Source of the DNA: SZUA-309 sp965232595
GTDB lineage: Bacteria > Pseudomonadota > Gammaproteobacteria > Pseudomonadales > Azotimanducaceae
Assembly: GCA_965232595.1 (NCBI GenBank)
Contig: OZ246983.1
Span: forward strand, 1,240,001-1,304,000
Reading direction: 5' to 3'
Length of the DNA: 64,000 bases
Shown: piece by piece, positions 50,156 through 61,440 of the stretch
Layout of the letters: each line of letters starts with the position of its first letter
How positions within the stretch are numbered: position 1 is the first letter of the stretch
Notes under the pieces: generated by a model
What the model saw: only the letters and a program-made list of their open reading frames with translations
Databases searched by the model: none
Told to the model about the DNA's origin: nothing
Position numbers and translations under genes: made by a program

Positions 50156-51289
50156 TCAGCGCCAGCCGCTGGGGCCCTTGGCACCAAGCGCCATGATCAG
50201 GCCGAAGCTGGCCATCAGGGTGATGGCCGACGTGCCGCCGTAACTCACCAGCGGCAGCGGCACCCCGACCACCGGCAGCAGGCCACAGACCATGGCGATG
50301 TTGACGAACACGTAGACGAAAAAGGTCAGGGTCAGCGCCCCGGCGAGCAACCGGCCGTAGGTGTTGCCAGCCCGGGCGGCCAGGGTCAGCCCGCGGGCAA
50401 TGGCCACCACGTAGAGCGCCAGCAGCAGCAGCACGCCGACCAGCCCGAGCTCTTCACCCACCACCGCGATGATGAAGTCGGTCTGGCTCTCGGGCAGGAA
50501 TTCGAGGTGACTCTGCGTGCCCTGAAACAGCCCCTTGCCCTGGATGCCGCCGGAGCCGATGGCGGTGGTGGACTGAATGATGTTCCAGCCGGCGCCGAGC
50601 GGATCGCTTTCCGGATCGAACAGGGTGAGGATGCGTTGACGCTGATAGTCCTGCAGCGTGTACCAGAGCCCGGGGGCTGCTGCTGCCAGGCCGACAAAGG
50701 CGAGGCCGATCCAGCGCCAGGGCAGGCCGGCCAGCACGACCACGGCAAGGCCCGCACCCGCCACCAGGATCCCGGTGCCCAGGTCCGGCTGCATGATGAT
50801 GCAGCCGGCGGGCACGGCGACGATGCCGAGCGCCACGACCACATCCTTGAAGCTCGGCGGCAGGGGCCGATCGTGGAAGTACCAGGCCACCATCATGGGC
50901 ACGGCAATCTTCATGATCTCGGAGGGCTGAAAGCGGATCACCCCGGGGATATCCAGCCAGCGCTGGGAACCCTTCACCTTGACCCCCACCAACAGCACCA
51001 GAACCAGCAGCACGACCCCACCCAGGTAAACCACCGGTGACCAGCGACGGTAAAAGCCCGGATCGAGCTGAGCGGCGATCACCATCACCACAAACGCCAG
51101 GCTGATCCGGATCAGCTGGTTGGTGAAGACGGCGGCGTCCCGGTTCACAGCGCTGTACAGCACAACCAGGCCGTAGCCAATGATGGCCACCAGCGTCAGC
51201 AGCAGCAGCGGATCCAGGTTGATGCGCAGCAGCTGATCCCGCGCAGAAACGGAGCGGCTACCCGGCAGGGAGCGGACGAAATCGCTCAT
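50156..51289 (-). CDS. rodA: Rod-shape-determining glycosyltransferase RodA
   Basis: A 377-residue SEDS-family membrane protein with ten hydrophobic segments, polymerising peptidoglycan glycan chains in the elongasome with PBP2. Recognised segments are RWLDIPGVIRFQPSEIMKIAVPMM, MQPDLGTGILVAGAGL and NIAMVCGLLPVVGVPLPLVSYGGTSAITLM; the SYGG end is a family signature and the Asp in MQPDLG is required for activity. Four-base overlap with mrdA (ATGA) couples the two subunits. Length is normal. Confidence 0.96.
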   Translation of the reverse strand: MSDFVRSLPGSRSVSARDQLLRINLDPLLLLTLVAIIGYGLVVLYSAVNRDAAVFTNQLIRISLAFVVMVIAAQLDPGFYRRWSPVVYLGGVVLLVLVLLVGVKVKGSQRWLDIPGVIRFQPSEIMKIAVPMMVAWYFHDRPLPPSFKDVVVALGIVAVPAGCIIMQPDLGTGILVAGAGLAVVVLAGLPWRWIGLAFVGLAAAAPGLWYTLQDYQRQRILTLFDPESDPLGAGWNIIQSTTAIGSGGIQGKGLFQGTQSHLEFLPESQTDFIIAVVGEELGLVGVLLLLALYVVAIARGLTLAARAGNTYGRLLAGALTLTFFVYVFVNIAMVCGLLPVVGVPLPLVSYGGTSAITLMASFGLIMALGAKGPSGWR

Positions 51290-53241
51290 TGGCTGCCCAC
51301 CATGCCCACCGCCAGCTCCTGGCGCTCCATCTCTTCGAGCAGCGGGGGCACGTAGAAGTCCAGCACCTCCCGCGCAACCGGGGCGGCCACCGAGCTGCCG
51401 CCACCACCGTTTTCGACCAGCACGGCCAGAGCGATCAACGGGTCGTCTGCCGGCGCAAAGGCAATGAACCAGGCGTGCTTGCGCTTGAACTCGTCCAGCA
51501 GCTCCTCGTCGTACTCCTCGCCCTGCTTGATCTCGACCACCTGGGCGGTGCCGGATTTGCCGGCCATACGATAGTCGCCAAAGTTCTGGCCGATGTAGGC
51601 CCAGGCCGTGCCGTTCTGGCCGAAGCCATCCTTAAAGCCCCGGTTGCCCCGATGCACCACATCTTCCATGGCACCGACCATCAGCTCCCAGTCGTCCGGG
51701 CTCGGACCCATCACGTCGGGCAGGGGTTGCGGCGGGTCAAACTCGATCGGGGCCAGAGCGTCAGGCTGCGGGTTCAACAGCCGCGGTCGAATCACCTTGC
51801 CGCGGTTGGCGATCACGCTGGTCATGGTCGCCAGCTGCAGCGGCGTCACCAGCACGTCACCCTGGCCGATCCCGACGTTGACGTTGTCACCCGGGTACCA
51901 GACCTCGCCCTTCACGCCCTGCTTCCAGATCGGGTCGGGCATCAGGCCGCTGGACGCATCAGCAACGTCCACCGCCAGCTGCTCGCCGATGCCGAACTGA
52001 CGGGCGAAGCTGCCGATCTGATCAATGCTGAGCCGGGTAGCCAGATCGTAGAAGTAGATGTTCGACGAGCGGTAGATGGCCCGGTTCATGTCGACGATGC
52101 CCTGACCGCCGCCACCCCCCTGGCGCCAGCTCCAGTCCCGATAGATCCGGTCCTGGTTCGGCAGCTTGAACCAGCCGTAGTCCTCGATCTCTTCTTCCCA
52201 GCTGATCACCCCGTTCGAGATGCCAGCCAGCCCCACAACCGGCTTGAAGGTGGAGCCCGGCGAGTACTGCCCGTTGACCGCCCTGTTAAACAGCGGCGTC
52301 TGCAGGGAGTTCACCATGGTCTGATACTGCTCGGAGGAAATCCCGGTGACGAACAGGTTCGGGTCGTAACCCGGGTTGCTGACCAGGGCCAGGATGCCGC
52401 CGGTTTTCGGGTCGATGGCGACGATGGAACCGCGCCGCTCGCCGAGCGCAGCGGTCGCCGCGATCTGCAGCCGGCTGTCCAGATGCAGCGTGATGTCCTG
52501 ACCGGAGGTCGGCGGCTCGATGTCCAGCACCTGCAGGATGCGCCCGTGGGCGTTGATCTCCACCCGCTGGTAACCCACCGCGCCGTGCAGCGACCGCTCG
52601 TAGAACCGCTCGACGCCACGGCGGCCAATGAAATCGGTGGCGCTGTAGTTGGAGTCCTCCGCCTTGTCGAAGCGCCGCAGATCTTCTTCCGTGATCCGCC
52701 GGACCGAACCCACGGCGTGCGCCATCACCGCGCCGAAGGGATAGTGACGTTTCAGCTCGGTTCGCACCTCGACGCCCGGCAGTCGGTGCCGGTTCACGGC
52801 CAGGCGGGCGGACTCCGCTTCCGAGAGCACCTCACGCAAGGTCACCGGCTCGTAGGGTCGGCGCTTCCGCTGCAGCCGCTTCTGATAGTTGGCCAGGTCC
52901 TCCTCGCCGATATCCACCAGCTGGCGCAGCTCGGCCACCAGCGCGTCGGTATCGCCGATCCGCTCTTCGACCAGAGCCAGGGAGGAGACGGGCCGATTCT
53001 CGGCCAGCAGCACACCGTGCCGGTCGTAGATGAGGCCACGGGGCGGCGGCAGCGGCTGCACCTGAATGCGGTTCTCGTCCGAGCGGGTCTGGTAGGTCTC
53101 GTAGTCCACCACCTGCAGCTGCACCAACCGCACCACCAGAACGCCGATCAGCAGCATGGCGATAGCGAACAGCACCGCAGACCGGCGGACAAAATTCCGC
53201 CGATCCGATCCAGGATCATTCAGAGATAGTGCTGAAGCCAT
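51286..53241 (-). CDS. mrdA: Penicillin-binding protein 2
   Basis: A 651-residue class-B PBP, the elongasome transpeptidase and RodA partner. One N-terminal membrane helix (AVLFAIAMLLIGVLVVRLVQL), then the pedestal (LPPPRGLIYDRHGVLLAENRP), and the transpeptidase domain: SPGSTFKPVVGLAG (nucleophile Ser in SxxK), YRSSNIYFYDLA (SxN), and MAGKSGTAQVVEI (KSG). Length and motif spacing are normal. It is coupled to rodA and lies 35 bases downstream of rlmH on the same strand. Confidence 0.97.
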   Translation of the reverse strand: MASALSLNDPGSDRRNFVRRSAVLFAIAMLLIGVLVVRLVQLQVVDYETYQTRSDENRIQVQPLPPPRGLIYDRHGVLLAENRPVSSLALVEERIGDTDALVAELRQLVDIGEEDLANYQKRLQRKRRPYEPVTLREVLSEAESARLAVNRHRLPGVEVRTELKRHYPFGAVMAHAVGSVRRITEEDLRRFDKAEDSNYSATDFIGRRGVERFYERSLHGAVGYQRVEINAHGRILQVLDIEPPTSGQDITLHLDSRLQIAATAALGERRGSIVAIDPKTGGILALVSNPGYDPNLFVTGISSEQYQTMVNSLQTPLFNRAVNGQYSPGSTFKPVVGLAGISNGVISWEEEIEDYGWFKLPNQDRIYRDWSWRQGGGGGQGIVDMNRAIYRSSNIYFYDLATRLSIDQIGSFARQFGIGEQLAVDVADASSGLMPDPIWKQGVKGEVWYPGDNVNVGIGQGDVLVTPLQLATMTSVIANRGKVIRPRLLNPQPDALAPIEFDPPQPLPDVMGPSPDDWELMVGAMEDVVHRGNRGFKDGFGQNGTAWAYIGQNFGDYRMAGKSGTAQVVEIKQGEEYDEELLDEFKRKHAWFIAFAPADDPLIALAVLVENGGGGSSVAAPVAREVLDFYVPPLLEEMERQELAVGMVGSQ

Positions 53242-53276
53242 TTTTCAACGGGTGCTCTGGGGGGAGTGAACCACGC

Positions 53277-53744
53277 TCAAGCCCGATGATAAGGATGTCC
53301 GTGCAGTACCGTCCAGGCTCTGTACAACTGTTCGGCGAGCATGACCCGGACCAGCTGATGCGGGAAAGTCATGGCGGAGAGAGAAATCGACTCGTCGGAT
53401 CGAGCCAGGCAGCTGGCATCCAGGCCATCAGCGCCCCCGATCAGGAAGCTCACGTCGCCACCCTGCATGCGCCAATTGTCCAGTTTTTTGGCAAGCTTCT
53501 CGGTGCTGCAGGCTTTGCCGGCCACATCCAGGGCGACCACCCGGTCGCTTCGCCCCACCCGGGCCAGAATCCGCTCACCTTCGTCCGCCAGCACCCGCGC
53601 TGCCGGCCAGCCCTTGCGATTGGCCGGGGCGATCTCAACCAGCTCCAGGGCGCACTCCCTGGGCATGCGGCGGGCGTAGTCGTTGAAGCCGGCATCTACC
53701 CAGTCAGGGCTCTTCGCCCCGACGGCGACCAGGCGCAGCTTCAC
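53277..53744 (-). CDS. rlmH: 23S rRNA pseudouridine-1915 N3-methyltransferase
   Basis: A 155-residue SPOUT methyltransferase that adds a methyl to pseudouridine 1915 of 23S rRNA. The pattern includes LVAVGAKSPDWVDAGFNDYARRMP, ALDVAGKACSTEKLAKKLDNW, VSFLIGGADGLD (the trefoil knot), and the C-terminal FPHQLVRVMLAEQLYRAWTVLHGHPYHRA, all near invariant. Start is a GTG overlapping the rsfS stop. Gene order rsfS-rlmH-mrdA is conserved. Confidence 0.97.
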   Translation of the reverse strand: MKLRLVAVGAKSPDWVDAGFNDYARRMPRECALELVEIAPANRKGWPAARVLADEGERILARVGRSDRVVALDVAGKACSTEKLAKKLDNWRMQGGDVSFLIGGADGLDASCLARSDESISLSAMTFPHQLVRVMLAEQLYRAWTVLHGHPYHRA

Positions 53745-54088
53745 ACCAGGGATTCAGAATCCGTGGGGATGTCCTGCCAGAGCCGTTCCAGATCGTAGAA
53801 TTTGCGGGTTTCCGCCTGCATGACGTGCACGAGCACGTCGCCCAGGTCCACCAGCACCCACTCGTTGGTCTCCCGACCCTCCACGCCGTTCGGCGGGTGG
53901 GCGGCGTCCTTGGCAGCTTCAACGAGGCGGTCGACAAGGGATTTAACATGTCGATTCGACGTGCCGCTGGCAAGAATCATGTAATCGGTGATGTCTGTGA
54001 GTTCGGCCACTGGAAGGGTGACTAGGTCGCGGCCTTTGAGGTCTTCGAGGGTATCTACTACGAGATCACGCAGTGCTTCTGGTGTCAC
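53741..54088 (-). CDS. rsfS: Ribosomal silencing factor RsfS
   Basis: A 115-residue RsfS/Iojap protein that binds ribosomal protein uL14 and prevents subunit joining under starvation. The core is DLVTLPVAELTDITDYMILASGTSNRHVKSLVDRL, followed by EGRETNEWVLVDLGDVLVHVMQAETRKFYDLERLW; both are strong family patterns. It lies 80 bases downstream of nadD, the only sizeable gap in this cluster, and overlaps rlmH by four bases. Confidence 0.97.
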   Translation of the reverse strand: MTPEALRDLVVDTLEDLKGRDLVTLPVAELTDITDYMILASGTSNRHVKSLVDRLVEAAKDAAHPPNGVEGRETNEWVLVDLGDVLVHVMQAETRKFYDLERLWQDIPTDSESLV

Positions 54089-54168
54089 GCAATGCTCCTG
54101 TGCAGGTTAACGGTGTTTCTGCTGATCCTTTTGCTCCTTTTCATGTGAGTGAAAGTCCAGAGGACGGT

Positions 54169-54807
54169 TCATTCCCGGGCCGGGCCCGAATCGCCGTACA
54201 GACGATGCTGCCTAATATATAGGGCCACGGGCGGCGGTATCAAATGGCTCACGTCGTCGCCGGCGGCCACTCCGGCCCGGATGTCCTGGGCCGACACTTC
54301 CTGCATGGCATCTTCCAGCACCAGGATGCCACCTTTATGACAGCCGGCCAGGCTGTCCACCTGATGGGCCCGGGTGTACGCCACCATTTGCTCGCTCATC
54401 TCCGGGAAGCCACCGGGCCGCTGCAGCACGACCAGGTTCGCCAGTTCCAGCACCTCCTGCCAGCGATACCAGGACTCCAGCAGCGCGTAGGCGTCACTGC
54501 CGATCACCCAGGCCAGATCCTCATCCGGCGCATCCGCTCGGATCGCTTCCAGGGTCTCGACGGTGAAGGAGGGACGTTGCCGGTGCATCTCCCGGTCGTC
54601 CGGCAGCAGCGCCGGGTGCCCGGCGCAGGCCAGCTCGAGCATGGCCCAGCGTTGCTCGAGAGACGCGCCGGTGCTGTCTTTGTGCGACGGTCGGGCGGAA
54701 AGCACCAGATGGATCTGCGCCACCCCGAGCGCCGCCAGAACGGTTTCGGCGGCGTGCAGATGGCCGTTGTGGACGGGGTCGAAGGTGCCGCCAAACAGAC
54801 AGATCAA
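54169..54807 (-). CDS. nadD: Nicotinate-nucleotide adenylyltransferase
   Basis: A 212-residue NadD, which joins nicotinate mononucleotide and ATP in NAD synthesis. The nucleotidyltransferase signature is ICLFGGTFDPVHNGHLHAAE, with AWVIGSDAYALLESWYRW in the middle; the usual C-terminal ISSTxIR block appears as EVSAQDIRAGV. I place the start at the TTG at 54807, which overlaps the proA stop as TTGA and begins the conserved sequence directly; the frame is open far upstream but lies inside proA. The gap to rsfS is 80 bases. Confidence 0.92.
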   Translation of the reverse strand: MICLFGGTFDPVHNGHLHAAETVLAALGVAQIHLVLSARPSHKDSTGASLEQRWAMLELACAGHPALLPDDREMHRQRPSFTVETLEAIRADAPDEDLAWVIGSDAYALLESWYRWQEVLELANLVVLQRPGGFPEMSEQMVAYTRAHQVDSLAGCHKGGILVLEDAMQEVSAQDIRAGVAAGDDVSHLIPPPVALYIRQHRLYGDSGPARE

Positions 54808-56096
54808 CGGTGCCGAAGCTCTCCGTTGCCGAGCACCACGTACTTCTGGGACGTCAGCCCCTCCAGGCCAACCGGGCCCCTGGCGTGGATCTTGTCGGTG
54901 GAGATGCCCACCTCGGCGCCGAGGCCGAACTCGAACCCGTCGGCAAACTGGGTCGACGCGTTCACCATCACCGACGCGGAATCCACCTCGGTGAGGAAGC
55001 GGCGATTGTGACCGTAGTTGCTGCTGACGATGGTATCGGTGTGCTGCGAGCCGTAGCGGTTGATGTGGGCGATGGCCTCGTCGAGCCCGTCCACCACCTT
55101 CACCGCCAGCGTCGGGCCGAGGTACTCCGCACCCCAATCCTCCTCGGTGGCCGCTTCGGCCTCGATCCGGGCCCGGGTCCGCTCGCAGCCGCGCAGCGTC
55201 ACGCCGGCTTCGCCGTAAGCAGCTGCCAGCTTCGGCAGCACCAGATCGGCGATGGGCTCGGCCACCAGCAGGGTCTCGATGGCGTTGCAGACCGCGTACT
55301 TTTCCGTCTTCGAGTTCACGGCAATGCCCACGGCCATATCCGGATCCGCGTCGCTATCGATGTAAACGTGGCAGATGCCATCCAGATGCTTGATCACCGG
55401 GATGGTGGATTCGGCGCTGATCCGCTCGATCAGGCTCTGGCCACCGCGCGGCACGATGATGTCGACGCAGTCGTTCATCTTCAGCAGCTCGCCGACGGCC
55501 TGACGGTCCGTGGTGCCGACCAGATGCACCACCCCTTCCGGCAGCCCGGCTTCCACCAGGCCCTTGCGGATGCATTCGCCCACCGCCCGGTTCGACTCGA
55601 TGGCCTCGGAGCCGCCGCGCAGAATGCAGGCGTTGCCGGACTTGAGGCAGAGGCTGGCAGCGTCCACCGTCACGTTCGGCCGGCTTTCGTAGATGATGCC
55701 GATGACGCCGAGCGGCACCCGCATGCGGCCCACCTGAATGCCGGTGGGTCGGTAAGACAGGTCGGTGATCTCGCCGACCGGGTCCACCAGGCTGTCGACC
55801 TGCAGCACCCCCTCGATCATCCGGTCGATGGCGGCGTCGTCGAGCAGCAACCGGTCCACCAGCGGCTGATCCAGGCCGTTGCTGCTGGCCCGTTCCATGT
55901 CGATGGCGTTGGCGGCTTTGAGCGCTTCCCGATCCGCCTCCATGGCTCGGGCGATAGCGTTCAGAGCTCTGGACTTGACGTCGGTTGGCGCGGCAGCGAT
56001 CACCCGGGAGGCGGCACGAGCGGCCTCGCCCACCTCGCGCATGTAGGTCGCGATGTCCTTCTGATCCAGATCGATGCTTTTAACAACACTGCTCAT
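54804..56096 (-). CDS. proA: Gamma-glutamyl phosphate reductase
   Basis: A 430-residue NADPH-dependent gamma-glutamyl-phosphate reductase, the second step of proline synthesis. The pattern includes GRMRVPLGVIGIIYESRPNVTVDAASLCLKSGNACILRGGSEA, DIIVPRGGQSLIERIS, and the catalytic Cys in KYAVCNAIETLLV. Length is normal. It begins the minus-strand nadD-to-lipB run, with proB not adjacent. The stop overlaps the nadD start by four bases. Confidence 0.97.
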   Translation of the reverse strand: MSSVVKSIDLDQKDIATYMREVGEAARAASRVIAAAPTDVKSRALNAIARAMEADREALKAANAIDMERASSNGLDQPLVDRLLLDDAAIDRMIEGVLQVDSLVDPVGEITDLSYRPTGIQVGRMRVPLGVIGIIYESRPNVTVDAASLCLKSGNACILRGGSEAIESNRAVGECIRKGLVEAGLPEGVVHLVGTTDRQAVGELLKMNDCVDIIVPRGGQSLIERISAESTIPVIKHLDGICHVYIDSDADPDMAVGIAVNSKTEKYAVCNAIETLLVAEPIADLVLPKLAAAYGEAGVTLRGCERTRARIEAEAATEEDWGAEYLGPTLAVKVVDGLDEAIAHINRYGSQHTDTIVSSNYGHNRRFLTEVDSASVMVNASTQFADGFEFGLGAEVGISTDKIHARGPVGLEGLTSQKYVVLGNGELRHR

Positions 56097-56145
56097 GTTG
56101 CCGCCTTCCTGCGCTCAGGTTTCCAGGGGCCGCAAATTATACGCC

Positions 56146-56748
56146 TTATCCCCGAAGCTTGTTCACCAGCCGTGTAAGCTCGGAAAGACGCTCTCTCGGC
56201 AGCTGCAGCTGCAGTAGGCTCTGCTTGATTTCCGCCTCGATCGGCAGCAGCTCGGAGAGCCGCCAGCCCACGGAGCGGGCGTCCTGCAGATCAATCTCCA
56301 TATCCAGGGCCCGAACGCTGGGATGATCGAGCAGCTGCTCGAGGAGCGCCACCAGGTCCTCATGCTCCTTGCCTACCGCCACCGCCGGCTCTTCCGGCAG
56401 GTAGCTGACGCGGCCGAGCAGGAGATGATCGGCCTGCTCGGACAGCTCCCGGATCCTGAACTTGCGCTCACCGCGCGCCGTGATGCCCAGCCGGCCGTTG
56501 CCGAGCTGGTTGAAATCGACGATGCGGGCTTCGGTGCCGATCTGAAAGATGTCCGGACCGCTGCCGTCAGGCTGCCAGGTATCGCTGCCGGAGCGGATCA
56601 GCACCACCCCGAACGGGACGCTTTCACGCATGCAGCGGCTGACCATATCCAGATAGCGCGGCTCGAAGATCTGCAGCGGCAGGGTACCGCCCTGGAACAG
56701 CACGGTGCCGAGAGGGAACAGGGGAATTTCGACGCTCAATGGGTCCAT
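56146..56748 (-). CDS. LON substrate-binding-domain protein
   Basis: A 200-residue protein consisting only of the N-terminal substrate-binding domain of Lon protease: VEIPLFPLGTVLFQGGTLPLQIFEPRYLDMVSRCMRESVPFGVVLI. No ATPase or protease domain follows; the helical C-terminus ends the chain. Such free-standing proteins are widespread and their function is not established. It lies 49 bases upstream of proA on the same strand and diverges from uppP. Confidence 0.93.
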   Translation of the reverse strand: MDPLSVEIPLFPLGTVLFQGGTLPLQIFEPRYLDMVSRCMRESVPFGVVLIRSGSDTWQPDGSGPDIFQIGTEARIVDFNQLGNGRLGITARGERKFRIRELSEQADHLLLGRVSYLPEEPAVAVGKEHEDLVALLEQLLDHPSVRALDMEIDLQDARSVGWRLSELLPIEAEIKQSLLQLQLPRERLSELTRLVNKLRG

Positions 56749-56829
56749 GCCCTCACTTTACACCCTCTTACAGCCTGAGGGCCTAACCGATGCGTCGCGC
56801 TCGGGCAGGAGCTTGCTACACTGCCGCCC

Positions 56830-57630
56830 GTGGAATGGCTGCACATCATCACCCTGGCGCTCATCCAGGGCATCACCGAGTTTCTTCCCATCTCCAGCTC
56901 CGCTCATCTGATTCTGGTGGCGGAGTTCGGCGGCTGGGGCGATCAGGGGCTGCCGTTCGACGTGGCCGTACATCTGGGCACACTGGCAGCCGTCTGCCTC
57001 TACTTCCGCCAGGACCTGGCCGGCTACCTGTCGAGCGGGCTCAGCTTCGTTGGCGGCCGGGGCGCCGATGCGCAGTTCCAGGAGCTGCTGAAGGTTTCGC
57101 TGGCCACGGTTCCGGTGCTGATCGCCGGGCTGCTGTTCAAGGATCAGGTGGAGGGTGACTGGCGGTCTCTGACCACCATCGCCTGGGCCACCATAGGCTT
57201 CGGCATCCTGCTCGCCGTGGCTGATCGCTTTCGCGGCGAGTCCGAGGGCCAGCGGCTGGACATCAGCTGGCTGCAGGCCGGGCTCATCGGTATGGCGCAG
57301 ATGCTGGCGCTGCTGCCTGGCACTTCCCGTTCCGGCATCACCATCACCGCGGCGCTGCTGCTCGGCCTGAGCCGCACCAGCGCTGCCCGCTTCTCGTTCC
57401 TGCTGTCGATTCCCACCATCGCCGGGGCGGCGATTCTGACCACGGCTGATCTGCTGAGCGAGCCTGAACCGGCCAGATGGGTGGACCTGTGCATCGGCGC
57501 AGGCCTGGCCGGCTTGAGCGCCTACCTCTGCATCTCGGCCTTCATCAGCCTGGTCGAGCGGACGGGCATGCTGCCCTACGTGATCTACCGGCTCCTGCTC
57601 GGCGCCGGCCTCCTCCTGCTCGTCAGCTGA
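56830..57630 (+). CDS. uppP: Undecaprenyl-diphosphatase
   Basis: A 266-residue BacA/UppP membrane protein that dephosphorylates undecaprenyl pyrophosphate, recycling the lipid carrier for wall synthesis. The first signature is GITEFLPISSSAHLIL, with catalytic-site Glu and Ser residues, and the second is LALLPGTSRSGITIT; eight hydrophobic segments are visible. Overproduction confers bacitracin tolerance in several bacteria. Start is a GTG at 56830 reading MEWLHIITLALIQG. It stands alone, diverging from the LON-domain gene. Confidence 0.95.
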   Translation: MEWLHIITLALIQGITEFLPISSSAHLILVAEFGGWGDQGLPFDVAVHLGTLAAVCLYFRQDLAGYLSSGLSFVGGRGADAQFQELLKVSLATVPVLIAGLLFKDQVEGDWRSLTTIAWATIGFGILLAVADRFRGESEGQRLDISWLQAGLIGMAQMLALLPGTSRSGITITAALLLGLSRTSAARFSFLLSIPTIAGAAILTTADLLSEPEPARWVDLCIGAGLAGLSAYLCISAFISLVERTGMLPYVIYRLLLGAGLLLLVS

Positions 57631-57730
57631 GCCCCGCCCACTCAGGGATCGGTCTGATCAACAGACCTGAAGCGTCAACGGAGTAAAAAGTGCTACCAAC
57701 CCGGAGCGAGCGGCGCAGACGCGCCGCAAG

Positions 57731-57747
57731 GTTCGCCTAGGGCGAAC
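57731..57747 (-). other. Hairpin directly after the ssb stop codon
   Basis: GTTCGCC and GGCGAAC around a three-base loop form a perfect 7-base stem beginning one base after the ssb stop. A second GC-rich dyad lies just beyond. Neither is followed by a run of T, so intrinsic termination is uncertain; transcript-end stabilisation is as likely. Confidence 0.35.
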
Positions 57748-58215
57748 TCAAAAAGGAATATCGTCGTCGAAGTCGTCGTCGGAGAGGGTGGCCGCGTTGC
57801 TCTGTGAGGACTGAGGCGGGCCGCCGTAGGCGCCGCCGTCCTGAGACTCGAAGCCGGTCGGGCCGCCAGCGCCGGCACCGCCGCGGGAATCCAGCATCTG
57901 CATGTCCCGGGCCATGATTTCGGTGCGATAGCGCTTCTGGCCATCCTGCTCCCAGCTGGAGGTTCTCAGGCTGCCCTCGATGAACACCTTGGAGCCCTTT
58001 TTCAGGTACTCACCGGCAATCTCGGCCAGGCGGCCGAAGCAGACGATGTTGTGCCACTCCGTCCGCTCCTGCTGCTCGCCCGACTGGCGGTCCCGCCAGT
58101 TCTCGCTGGTGGCGACGCTGAAGTTGGTGACGGGGTTGCCGCCCTGCGAGTACCGGGTTTCCGGGTCTCTGCCCAGATTGCCGATAAGAATGACTTTGTT
58201 GATTCCCCGTGCCAT
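57748..58215 (-). CDS. ssb: Single-stranded DNA-binding protein
   Basis: A 155-residue SSB protecting single-stranded DNA in replication and repair. The OB fold covers about residues 1-110 (ARGINKVILIGNLGRDPETRYSQGG, EWHNIVCFGRLAEIAGEYLKKGSKVFIEGSLRT). A Gly/Gln/Ser-rich linker leads to the acidic tip DDDFDDDIPF that recruits partner proteins. The ATG at 58215 begins the conserved sequence; the open frame continuing upstream crosses the intergenic repeats. It diverges from uvrA, as in many gammaproteobacteria. Confidence 0.96.
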   Translation of the reverse strand: MARGINKVILIGNLGRDPETRYSQGGNPVTNFSVATSENWRDRQSGEQQERTEWHNIVCFGRLAEIAGEYLKKGSKVFIEGSLRTSSWEQDGQKRYRTEIMARDMQMLDSRGGAGAGGPTGFESQDGGAYGGPPQSSQSNAATLSDDDFDDDIPF

Positions 58216-58262
58216 GGCGTCGTGTCCTGTCTTTGCTCGTTGCCGGCTCACTACCGGCCCAT

Positions 58263-58304
58263 TACCTGCGCCACCCGGCGCGCTACCTGCGCCATCCGGC
58301 GCGC
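58263..58304. repeat. Two-copy 21-base tandem repeat
   Basis: Two adjacent 21-base units beginning TACCTGCGCCA and ending CCGGCGCGC occupy 58263-58283 and 58284-58304, differing at one position. They are about 50-90 bases upstream of the ssb start. They are GC-rich and internally dyadic (GGCGCGC). Length is a multiple of three, but no gene is supported across them. Confidence 0.7.
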
Positions 58305-58455
58305 TGACCGCCCCGCTCGTGCGGGGTCTCTCATTGCCGACAATCTTACTGCATCCGTCAAGACGACGGCAGCGATTTAGGCGCTCGGACCGGCAGGAAA
58401 GGGGCCCGTAGCGAACGCCGAGACCGCCCGTTGTCAGCAGAGACGACCCCCCAAC

Positions 58456-58484
58456 TTGCCCCGCAGATATCATCCAGTTATGTT
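58456..58484 (+). promoter_or_regulatory. Candidate sigma-70 promoter of uvrA
   Basis: TTGCCC (58456-58461) and TATGTT (58479-58484) match four of six bases each at an ideal 17-base spacing, about 85 bases upstream of the uvrA start. It is the best match I see in the gap. Pattern match only. Confidence 0.35.
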
Positions 58485-58569
58485 GCCGGGTTTCGCCGCT
58501 GAATCGCCGCAAGCGCTCACCAGAAGCGCCCGGTCAGGCGGTCACCGTAGCCAGAGAGGAAGGCACGAG

Positions 58570-61425
<2,856 letters not shown>

Positions 61426-61440
61426 AAAACCGGCTGCCCG

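Larger units (their letters stand above)
58216..58569. other. ssb-uvrA divergent intergenic region
   Basis: A 354-base gap between divergent starts. Open frames extend into it from both sides (to 58512 from ssb and to 58456 from uvrA), but those translations do not match the ends of either protein family. It contains a 21-base tandem repeat at 58263-58304 and a candidate uvrA promoter at 58456-58484. I looked for CTGT-N8-ACAG on both strands and did not find an SOS box, although this divergent pair carries one in Escherichia coli. Confidence 0.55.

Noticed and set aside
51289..53229. Plus-strand open frame of 646 codons opposite mrdA
   Set aside because: The minus strand encodes PBP2 with all catalytic motifs; the antisense translation has shadow composition only.
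54808..55137. Longer nadD frame starting inside proA
   Set aside because: The upstream part is an alternative frame of proA; homologues begin at the ICLFGGTFDP segment.
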